The translations under genes and the position numbers were made by a program. This document shows, piece by piece, positions 1 through 10,700 of a DNA stretch of 64,000 bases (position 1 is the first letter of the stretch; each line of letters starts with the position of its first letter). Source of the stretch: Mermis nigrescens. Taxonomy: Eukaryota > Nematoda > Enoplea > Mermithida > Mermithidae. The notes below the pieces were generated by a model. That model was not told the origin of the DNA. It saw nothing but the letters and a program-made list of their open reading frames with translations, and searched no databases. The stretch is taken from assembly GCA_036768485.1 (NCBI GenBank), contig JAVLUZ010000154.1:41819646-41883645 (forward strand), given 5' to 3'.

Positions 1-152
1 TGTTTTTTCGCAATTTTTTGATGCCAATGGATAGTGCTCGACGAGAAGCTTTGAAAAATGGTGTTTTTTCGCCATACCACCATTTTTAAGGTCATTTTTT
101 TACCTTGAAAAAAATCTTGCATCCCCTAGGGCTCTATTGCTGCCCACCTATG
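1..152 (-). mobile_element. Family A MITE (CATAGGTGGGC ends), cut by window edge
   Basis: About 250-bp non-autonomous element. On its own strand it starts CATAGGTGGGCAGCA and contains ATGGCGAAAAAACACC and a CCATTGGCATCAAAAAATTG segment. Here only the part from the GCCCACCTATG end is inside the window. Short translations of this family recur across the window and are not genes. Confidence 0.75.
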
Positions 153-434
153 GTAGCAATGCATAAGTTACACAATAGGCGATGATAGATTTGCACCACG
201 AATCGGCATTTTCTTACGAGTTTTTTCCATTTAATATCTCGTCAATATTCAATCAAAGATTGAGCAATTTACTTCTGTCCTTCATCGTTAATAAAAATTT
301 AGGCATCGTCCCTAATTTTAGTCAACAACCGAAAGTTTGGCTAACTGATTCCCATAAAATTTCCGGTATCTGTTCCCTTCCTTTCCTATAATTTCTACAC
401 TTATACGATTATACAAAAATGTAAAGATAGTAGG

Positions 435-672
435 CATACCTGGGCGTGGGGGGTTTGGGGGTACGCACTCCCTGAGAAACCAAAATACCCCCCAGAATTC
501 AATTTTTGAATTTTTTTGTTGCTTTTTCCGCAATTTTTGATGAAAATGGATAGTGCTAGATGAGAAACGTTGAAAAATGGTGTTTTTTCGCCATATCACC
601 ATTTTTAAGGCCATTTTTTCACCTTTGAAAAATCTTGCATCCCCCTCAGAATTTTGGTGCCACCCACCTATG
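435..672 (-). mobile_element. Family A MITE
   Basis: Ends CATACCTGGGCG and GCCACCCACCTATG. It is flanked by atagtagg (427-434) and ataatagg (673-680), an 8-bp target duplication with one mismatch. Confidence 0.8.
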
Positions 673-1230
673 ATAATAGGTATCAGTTAGGCTCAAAATA
701 TCTCAATAAAAGTATTTTAATTATTTTAAAAATTTTTTTAATAAGAATGGTTTACGAGACCTTTAAATCAGCGCTAAGGCGAAACAACGAATATATGCAT
801 TGAGATTGAACGGTATCCTTTAACATACAAACTTATCAGGCGAAAAAAACAAGCTGCACGCAGTTTTGGGCAAACCTTTGTTAATGGGCTCAAGGAAAAG
901 TGAACTTTTAAAAATATACAAAATAAAAGAAAATACAGTAAAAATAACACTCACTGTTTTTCTGGCGCAGCGCGAGCGATATTTCGATCCCTGAAAAACA
1001 AATAAATACCTTTAAGAAGATATGTAGAGCGCAATGGTCCACTAACTTAAACAGAGGGCAAATATGTAACAATGAAAATTTTGAATTGAAATTTAATAAA
1101 CTTAGCCAAATTCCGCAGAAACAATCTACAAAATAATTCACTACTTTTCGAATTAAATGCTTTTTATGAACCCGATACTGATATGATTGATAAAAAATGT
1201 AAACAAAGGAAAGTACACATACATATTAAG

Positions 1231-1469
1231 CATAGGTGGGCGCCACCAAAATTCTTGGGGGATGCAAGATTTTTTCAAAGGTCAAAAAATGGCCTTAAAA
1301 ATGGTAGATATGGCGAAAAACACTATTTTTCAACGTTTCTCATCGAGCACTATCCATTGGCATCAAAAAATTGCGAAAAAAACGAAAAACAATTTCAAAA
1401 ATTGAATTCTAGGGGGTATTATGGTTTCTGAGGGGGTGCATACCCCCAAACCCCCCACGCCCATGTATG
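1231..1469 (+). mobile_element. Family A MITE
   Basis: Ends CATAGGTGGGCGCCACC and CACGCCCATGTATG. It is flanked by atattaag (1223-1230) and atattaac (1470-1477). It lies beyond the last SNW1 exon seen in this window. Confidence 0.8.
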
Positions 1470-1562
1470 ATATTAACTTATGATTTTCTTTCAATGAAGA
1501 CAGCGTTTTAGGTGATTGAAGCAACATAAACACATTGAAAATTTTCAAACAAAAAGTCTGAC

Positions 1563-1768
1563 CTCCTTCTCTCTTCCATTTTATCCCGCCTCAATTGATC
1601 CCTTTCCGCCACTTCGTCTTCAGCATCGATTTTGGCTTCGCGGCGAATTCCGGCTCTTTCTTCCCTGGCTTTCTGAGCCATCAAACGCATCTTTTGTTCT
1701 TTCTCTTCTTTTTCCTTTTGGGCTAATTTGCGCTCGAGGGTCGCCCGCATTTCCACCGCTTCCCTGGC
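1563..1768 (-). CDS. SNW1: SNW1 exon encoding the charged coiled-coil segment
   Basis: 68 codons plus 2 bases, AREAVEMRATLERKLAQKEK through LRRDKMEERR, with acceptor ggtattaag and donor GGAG|gtcaga. The next exon (family motif near LSRAAPDKR) was not found in 1-1562, so it is probably beyond the left edge. Confidence 0.9.
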
Positions 1769-4700
1769 CTTAATACCGTAAGTGCACGTACGATAAGGAA
1801 ATTCTGGGGATCAGCCCAAAAAAATTTTCTAAAAAGCCGTTTTTTAGCTTAAAAATGACATCCTGGTACCATAAATGCACATAGGAGGGTAAAGAGGGTA
1901 TTGCCATACATTATCTTAAAGGGTTAGGGGTTTTCATCCCCCCCGAAATATATTCACCCCCACCCATGAAGAATTTTCAATTTCAGAAAAATTTTCACAC
2001 ACCCCAGAATTCACGTTTTTTCAATTTTCCGAAATTTTCCCGAAAATTCGTAGGGAAGGTGCTTTTTTAAAGCATTTTTAGCTATCTACAGTATTGCTCA
2101 AAAGTGTTAAATTTTCCGGCGCTTAGCGCAGTATAGTATTGTTTTAACTATATTTTGTTCAATTTTTTCGACTTTTTTCGTATTTTGTTTGTTTTTATGC
2201 TCTAGAAAGATAGAGCATCGTCAGAAACGCCGAAAAACGATGCTTCTGACGCGTATCCACTATTTTTAGACCCCAAAAAGAACTTTAAAATTTTTCCCCT
2301 CCCCGAGAATTCCCATGTTGTGCATGTCTGGGTTGCATATCTGGGTATCACCTCCTGAAGGGTCAGCCAGAAAGGTGCTGTCCGGCCATTTTGAGCTGAC
2401 GGAACGTATTCTGCATCATTTTTGAGGACAAAAGCAGTAATAATGTCGAATTTATTCAGCACTTACATGAATTTCCTTACATAATCAAACTCGCGTTTCC
2501 TTTTCGGACAGCTAAAAATTTAGAAACGGCCTCAAAAAAGTAGAATTACGCTTAAAACTACGGAAAGAAATATGTAAGTTTAAATTTTTCGGAGGTAGCC
2601 AACATAGGCGGGCGGCACCAAAGCTCTGGGAGGGGTTGCAAAATTTTTTCAAAGATTAAAAAATGGCCTTAAAAATGGTGGTATGGCGAAAAAACACCAT
2701 CGAGCACTATCCATTGCCATGAAAAAATTGCGAAAAAACAACAACACAAATTTGCGAAAATTGAATTCTGGGGGTTATTTTAGTTTCTTGGAGAGGGGGT
2801 ACATACCCCCGAACCCCCACCCAACGCCCAGGCATGGTAGCCAACGCAGTCAAAAACTTGGCGAAGATAGTGGTCGAATTCATTCAGGGCCAACTGCACT
2901 ATCAACGCCCAGAATTTATATCACATATCATCTATTGTAGTCAAAAGAAGATTGCTAATCAAATATTTTAATCATCAACTGGACTGGACTTAATTTTCAG
3001 TCAAAACCTAAAATTGGGCAACTATAGTTTTCAGTCAAACATCACAACGTAATCTGAGCCTTTAAAGTACGAGTAGTTCTCCAGATAAAAAACTTAAAGC
3101 CGTATTATACACGTAGGGTGCACAAAATTGAAAAAAATTTTAGAAACTCATTTAAGCAAAATATTAAAGATTATCAAAAAGTGCAGCTATAAACAAATTC
3201 AAGAGGTTACATATCTTACAACGTTCAGATTGAAAATTGGAATTGAGAAATTCAATTTAAAAACGACAAGAATTCCATTCGACAAAGTTTTTCATACATC
3301 ATAAATAACATCATAAACGGGAAAAACAAGACCTTGTGAAGTCCAAAATTTAATTAAGGATCAATTCCGTGTATCAAATATAGGTACATGTCGCACATAC
3401 ATTACATGCACATGTAAATACTGCAAACAAATTTGTGTACATACATACATAACTTATTTGCTTCTATGGTTGCAAGCATACCGAAGCTTGGGGGTTTGGG
3501 GTAGTATGCACCCCCAGAAACCAAAATACCCCCCAGAAATTAAAATACCCAACCCCCCCCCCCCACAAATTAAAATACCCCCTCCCCAGAATTCAATTTT
3601 TGATTATTTTTTGGTTTTTTTCGCAATTTTTGATATGAATGGATAGTGCTCGATGAGAAACGTTGAAAAATGGTGTTTTTTCGCCATACCACCATTTTTA
3701 AGGTCATTTTTTGACCTTTGAAAAATCTTGCAATCCCCCAGAACTTTGGTGCTGCCCACCTATGCTTGCCAGTACCCACAACACGTCATAATACCTTTGA
3801 TGTGAATTTTTTCTTTAATTAAATACTAAGCATTGAATATTGAATTAAATTATTAGATTAAAATTAATTTGTTGAATTTAATTTAATACATAGTTAAATT
3901 ATGAAATTAGATGTTCAAAATTTATACAATGCATTAAATCGTTAGAAAGCAAAAAGGAACAAACGTTGAGCGAAAATGAGCCGTGAACATTTTTTTGGAA
4001 TAGATTCATACTTTATAAATGATAAGAATATTAATGTAACACGATGAATGATAATACGCCAATTTAAACAAACTTGACTGTTTCACCGTCCTTGATATTC
4101 TATGCTAGTGAAATCGGCTTGATTAGATGTTTTATCAGGCACGTAGCTGGCCGTCCTATTTTTTGGGGGGGGGCAACACCAATGTTGGGGGACTGAGCCC
4201 AAAAAGGCCAAAAATAGCACAAGATAACGTTTAAAAAGTCATATTTTTCCGATTTTCCTGAATTTTTGGAGAGTCCGAACCATGTTGGGCAGCACCGAAA
4301 TTCTGGGGCGGGGTGTGCCAGATTTTTCAAAGGTCAAAAAATGGCCTTAAAAATGGTGGTATGGCGAAAAAACACCATTTTTCAAAGGTTCTCATCGAGC
4401 ACTATCCATTGGCATCAAAAAATTGCAAAAAAACAAAACAAAAAAATTCAAAAATTGAATTCTGTGGGGTATTCTGGTTTTGCGGAGGGGTGCATATCCC
4501 CGGACTCGGGTGTAGTTCGAACCCCCACCTCATTCCTCCCAGAGATATGTGTCTGTGTTTCATCTAATCTTTCTAACCTTTCGGTCCGCTATATACAAGG
4601 CTTCGGCCAGTTTAGCAAAGTTTTCATTAATGTGAACTTGCTGTAAACCGCGTCCGTCGGCGGCCAACCGTTTGTCCAATGGTATCGTATAACCCTTGGC

Positions 4701-7700
4701 ATTTTTCCAATTCGAAATGCAAGGCGGGACTTTCCATTCCTGCTGTTCTTTAACTGTTACCTGCATTGGAGAGAACGATCTACTAATAAAAATGAGTTAA
4801 AGTGATACTTTTGGAAATTCGGCACTCTAATCGTACAATGAAAGCAGGGTAGCTTATACGTAGCATTTTAACAGCATTTTTACGTGAAAGGTATGACCAA
4901 AAGTTTAAGACACCCCTTATATTTTGCGTTGAATTCGAAAAACAATTCATACAATGTATCTCGAGGACGGCTAAGCAGATTTAGATGAAAGTTTGTTCTT
5001 TTCGAAAAGTACACAAAAAAACTAGTCTACTCCACGGTTTTTTGTATTCGGCAAAGATTTTTCCCGATGTACAAAGACTTTTGGGAACCGTCTTTGTAAA
5101 TGTACAAAGATTTTTGGGAAGACAAAAATTGCAAAAAAAGGTCTAAAAATTCGTAAAAATTGCAGCGCTCCGCGCTGAAATGAGTAATTGTGTGTTCTAT
5201 ATATCTTTATAATGGCAAAAATTGCATTTCAAGAGGAAAATGTAAAAGTTTTCGGCGCTTCGCGCCGTTTAAAGACGATTCTCAGTGATTTTTGCCCTTA
5301 GAGACCCAGAAATTAGCTAAAATACACTACCAAAAGTCGAACAACTCTGTTTTTCCCACACTAAAATCGCTACTGTACCATATTATAGTAACAAAAAATT
5401 TATAGTTTACAAAATGTACAAAGACTTTTCGGGACCATCTTTGTACATGTACAAACGGACGTTGTACAAAAAAACACTGCTCCTCATTTTCGAATATGCT
5501 TACTTTCCTCGTTGGTGAATGCATAACTGGAGCCGGTGGACTGGGTGGCGCCCGAGGTATTTTCTGATTAATGCGAAATTTAGGCGGCTCCATTGGGTCT
5601 TTTTGCGCCTCCACCATCCTGATAATGCGTTGCTGGGCGCCGCTGTTCAAATGAGCACCCTGTTGACTGGGCGTATAACGGATATATTGAGCCGGCGCCT
5701 GTTTCTCCGCGTGTCTGACCGGTAGAGCGGCCGTAATTTTCGACTGCGTTATCTTTTCCAGGGCCTGACGCGTTTTCTCGGTTAGCTAGAAAGAAGGTTA
5801 ATATGCTGTAGGGGTGCAACGGATCCAGGTTTTCCAATAATATCGGATCCGGATCCGTACAATTCAAAATAACGGATCCGGATCCGGATACGGATCCATA
5901 AAATTTAAAATAACGGATCCGGATCCGGATCTTTAATTATTAAAATAACGGATAATAACGGATCCGGATCCATGAATATGCATTATGACCGCTTAAGTTT
6001 TTTTAACACCTAAATTTTTGTTCGCAAGTACGGTGCTCATTAGTTTCAGAGGCAGAATCACTGTAGGATGATGAAATAAGCAAAGCTGCATGAGCTTGGT
6101 TCAGTGGCCCGGATTGATCTTAATTCGGCTGTAGCTTGAAAAACCGCGAATCTGGCGTCTTCCTCTCATTAATCGGAAATGCCCAAAAGCATATCTAGTC
6201 CTATCTGAAACTATTTTACGCTCGCTGATAACGAATCTAAATCGCAATGTAATCTCTGCGCAGCAAAGCTTTCTAGAAGCGGTGGAGGGGTACCACCACA
6301 CATGGGCGTGGGGGTCTGGGGGGTCTGGACCCCCCCAGAAACCAAAAAGACCCCCCAGAAATCAAAAGACCCCCCCCAGAAATCAAAAGACCCCCCCCCA
6401 GAATTCAATTTTTGAAAATTTTTTTCGTTTTTTTTCGCAATTTTTTGATGCCAATGGATAGTGCTTGATGAGAAACGTCGAAAAATGGTGTTTTTATCGC
6501 CATACCACCATTTTTAAGGCCATTTTTGACCTTCAAAAAATCTTGGACCCCCCCAGAATTTTCTTGCTGCCCACGTATGGGTACCACCCAGTGTTTTTTT
6601 TGGAGAAGGTCCATTTATACATGTACAAAGATGGTACTCAAAAAGTCTTTGTACATTTATTACATGCAGATTTTTGTGTACGATAGAACAGTAGCGATTT
6701 TAGTGTGGTAAAACAGGGTTTTCGATCTTTGGTAGCGTATTTTATCTAATTTCTGGATTTCTGACGCCAAAAACTATTAAAATTGTCTCAAAACGGCGCG
6801 AAGCGCCGAATAATTTGACATCTTTCCATTCTAAATGCAAATTCTGCTATTTTAAAGATATATAGGACCAACAATTACTCCCGAAATTTTTGGGAATTTT
6901 ACAACTTTTCAGTTTTTGTCTTCCCAAAAATCTTTGTACATTTTGTACACACAAATTTTTGGGTACTATAATATGGTACAGTAGCGATTTTAGTGTGTTA
7001 AAAACAGAGTTGCTCGACTTTTGGTAGTGTATTTTAGCAAATTTCTGCTTCTCCAAGAGCGAAAATCACTATCATCTTAAAGGGCGCGAAGCGCCGAAAA
7101 ATTTGACATTTTTCCTTTTGAAATCCAATTTCTACCATTATAAAGATATATAGAACACATACTTACTCATTTCGGCGCGAAATTTTAGACCTTTTTGCAA
7201 TTTTCGTCCTCCCAAAAATCTTTGTACAGGTACAAAGACGGTCCCGAAAAGTCTTTGTACATCGGGAAAATCTTTGCCGAGTACAAAAAACACTGGTACC
7301 ACCTGTATGAAAAAGCGTCTGCAAACTAAGCATGCGGCGGATTATAAAAAGTTCAAAGCAGAGGAGTCCCGGCAGATCGAAGAAAAGGAAAAAGGTATTT
7401 AAGTGAAGCACAGATTGTAGAAGATTCGCGACAAGCATGTCTACTTTCCTTTGCAGAAAAACGCGCAGATTGTGAAAAGACTGCTTTGAAACAGGAAAAA
7501 CAAAAAGTGCAAATGACAATGGAAGCCTGCTTACTTGCTTGTTTTATGAGAGGATTCTTAATTAACTTATGTACGATTTAAGGGTAAAAAATGGAATAAC
7601 GATGATGCAAGATCAATTGATATAGATGAGCGGTTAGTTGAGCTTATGGCTTTGAGCAATTTACCGTTTTCTTTGGTTGCAGAAAGGCTGCTGTTTCTTA

Positions 7701-10700
7701 AATACAATTAGCCTGTCATTGAATTTGAGTATTAAGTCAATCAAAGTAAAGCTTTTGTCTCATAATGATGTTGTTTCTTCAATACAATTCAAGGTTTAAT
7801 GATCTTTTATCATAATCTCTTGGATCCGTTTAGGATCCGTTTTAAACTGTTAAAGATAACGGATACGGATCCGGATCTAATTTTTTTAAAAATACTGAAT
7901 CCTATCTTAATTTTTCAAAATATCGGATCCGGATCCAAAATAATACCGGATAATAACGGATCCGGTTCCGGATATCCGTTGCATCCCTAATATGCTGAAC
8001 TAGAAATTCAAATATTTTGAGTCATCAGCGGGGTTATAAGACTAATACCGTAGATCGGACACGTAAGAGGGGTATGGGGATCCCCACCCAGATTTGGTCT
8101 GGTCGCCCACCCCATATTCCTGCCACCCATCTCAGAAAGTCAGAAAATTTTTGACAAAAACTTGCTTTGTGATTTTTGGCTAAAAATCGGAGATGACTTA
8201 GCCCACCCCCCTCACCGACGACCGGGGACCCCAACTTGAATTTCGAGTTGTCACATGTATGCCATAGGTGCACAAGGTCAGTGCGCACATCAGGAGAGGG
8301 GGTGCAATTCATCTTTCGCAATTACAATGACAAAATGTTTAAAAATTATCATGTACGTGTACATACTCGTACTTAAATTATGTGGTAAGACTTTATTGCA
8401 GTGATCGTACGGGGTCAGATTTTCACCCCCGATCGGGGTCGGGGTCGGGGATGAAAAACCCCGGTTTTCGGGGTCAGGGTTATAGATTAGCAATTAACAT
8501 TGCATAATTACATACCAATTTGAAAAGGATAAAAACGATACCTTCACTTGTTTGTAGAGCATACTAATAAAGCTGGTTATGTTCAACATTTTATTTTCAT
8601 TCCAAGTTCAAGCATGATTTTAGCAATTTAGCATTACTTTCAATTTTAATCACTAATCGCTCTCACTTTTTCGTATTCTTCCACAGTTTTTTTCATAAGG
8701 GTTTTCTATGGCGCAATGATTGTAGAGGCAACCAGCGCCGGAAATTTTCGAAATTTTTACCGTTTTCATGTAGAATTTACGCCTTTTTATTGACAAACGG
8801 TTCGGAAATCATAAGTGACGCAAACCGCCCTAAGACAATAATCGGCGGTGCTAAGCGCAGGGAAATTTTTGACGTTTTTACTCTTTAAGCTCAATTTATA
8901 CCGCTTAAATCATACAAAACAGATAAACTAATTGCGGCAGCAGAAGCGCCGAAAATTTTTAAAAATTCCTAATCCTTTTACCTTTTCTGTCCTCCTACAA
9001 ATCTCTTCCAACATGTAGAACGAGATTGTAAGGCTGGAGGGTCTGGGATGGCGCGCTCAAGCGCCACCAGCGAGGTCCAGAGCAGAACCCCCGAAAAGTT
9101 TGTATAAGGCACTCTAATTTTTAATTAGTAAAGTTAAAATTTTCGCAAATTGGCAAAATCTCGGTTCTGAATTAAGTCCAAAAAAATAAAATTGATGAAC
9201 ACCTACACTGCACAAAACTTCTGAGCTGAAATGCGTTATTCGACCTCTGCTAATTACATAGCGCAGCAACGGGTCGCTGCCAATAAGTCATTGAAAGATG
9301 TATCAATGAGAATTTTGTTCTTACCATTTTCAGGCCCATTTGTGGCCTTCTTATTAACTAGTTCAGAAAACTGAAAATGCGCAAAAACACAAAAAAATTT
9401 GGCCTTTCCCTTTCATTTAAAATAGAATTATGTGCCCTTGTAAAGAAAGATAAACAAAGCAGAGAATAGATAAATTGGTACGCAAACATTTTCGCACTTT
9501 TACTATTATGTTCAACAAGCATGTGCAGTTTCATTCAATGAACTAATAGTGCATTAAATCACTAAAGTGCTGCGAAGTGCTGGATTATTTTAACAGATTC
9601 AAGCTTTTTAATTCATTGGATCTGCAAAGCAATAAATAATAATGACTCGGCGCGAAGCGCCGGAAAATTTTGACGTTTGTGCCTTTTTAAACTCATTGTT
9701 CTGGACACATTGCGCCAGAAAAATCAACACAATTTCTGAAAAATTCCGGGAAACATGTGCCTCCATTCCCCCCGGCTACGCCTGTGATTCCGCAGTAATT
9801 TCGGCGCACTTCATAATGTAAAATATGCGAACATGTATGTACGTCTTAACAACATGGCGACCGAGCGTACTTCTTTATGAAATATCGCGAGTGTCAAGTT
9901 TAACATATTAATTTTGCTGGTGAATGAATCGTCCTTGTTCGAATTTATTTGCTATTTATACAATTCTTCTATGTACCAACAAATAAAATGCTATATTTCA
10001 CCCCCGAAAAAGGTTCAACCCCGACTCGAAAAATCATGCCCCCGGTCGGGGTTTAGGCCGGGGTTTTTTGGGGTCGGGGTCGGGGTCCCCGTACGATCAC
10101 TGCTTTATTGTTAAAGAATTTTCAGCTTCGACAGTACCTACTGAACAAATTATTAATTTCGGCGCGTGTCAGCAAAATTGCAACTTTTTTAGTTATTTTG
10201 ACTCGTTTTTAGGCACTCTGCGCATAAAGAGAAAAAAGTTGATAATTTAGATATTTATACAATTTTTGTTCCAGAAAATGAAGAAGAGTTAAAAAATAAA
10301 GTTATTTCAAGCATTTTTTATATGCCTTAAATCGTCTGACAGTTCCTTTCTATCTAACCCCCTCAGCGAGAAGTAATACACCCTCCCCTCGACTCTTATC
10401 TGCATATGCGAAGAGAACAAGTGGCAATATTTTTCCTTCTACAAACTCTACGAATTTTAACAACTCCTATTAATATGCTTTGTAAGTGATTTCTCGAATT
10501 TTGTTTATTCGATCAAATTCTCTATCTGCTTAAAAAACCATGTAGGTTTCAGTTTTTTAGTTAGAAAGATCAGGCAGCTTGATAATTCATTTAAAAATGG
10601 CTGGGGAATCATTAACTAATATTAGCAAGTGAATGACCAGACGAAATGCAGATAAGGAAAGCAAATAATTACGTTTCCGGAGCACTATTTATACTTTAAA

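Larger units (their letters stand above)
6135..7540 (+). pseudogene. Coiled-coil protein fragment inside the hAT element, broken
   Basis: After removal of two nested MITEs (6297-6579 and 6589-7295 with their duplications), one open segment runs from an acceptor-like ctgtag at 6134. It continues through KAYLVLSETILRSLITNLNR and QSFLEAVEGYHLYEKASAN to ADYKKFKAEESRQIEEKEK, ending at donor AAAG|gtattt (7394). A second exon follows a tttgcag acceptor at 7457 (KRADCEKTALKQEKQKVQ). One extra T at about 7327 shifts the frame. The sequence is lysine/glutamate-rich and helical, unlike hAT transposase, and I do not recognise the parent. It could be a captured host gene fragment or an accessory frame of the element; it cannot work as it stands. 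Confidence 0.55.
5809..7989 (+). mobile_element. hAT-superfamily transposon with perfect 8-bp target duplication, degraded
   Basis: Terminal repeats TAGGGGTGCAACGG and CCGTTGCATCCCTA are bounded by identical atatgctg at 5801-5808 and 7990-7997. Both subterminal regions (5818-5965 and 7815-7980) are packed with GGATCCGGATCC motifs, probable transposase-binding repeats by analogy with other hAT elements. The inside holds a coiled-coil coding fragment (6135-about 7540), a hAT transposase remnant (about 7583-7710) and two nested MITEs (6297-6579, 6589-7295). Without the nested insertions it would be about 1.2 kb. It is inserted in SNW1 intron 3, about 20 bp upstream of the exon-4 acceptor. Confidence 0.88.

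Noticed and set aside
4266..4646. 126-residue open frame (and many similar ones: 318-614, 1183-1431, 3570-3779, 40032-40292, 58231-58440, 59565-59852)
   Set aside because: They are translations of the Family A MITE and adjoining sequence; the frame follows the repeat and not any gene.
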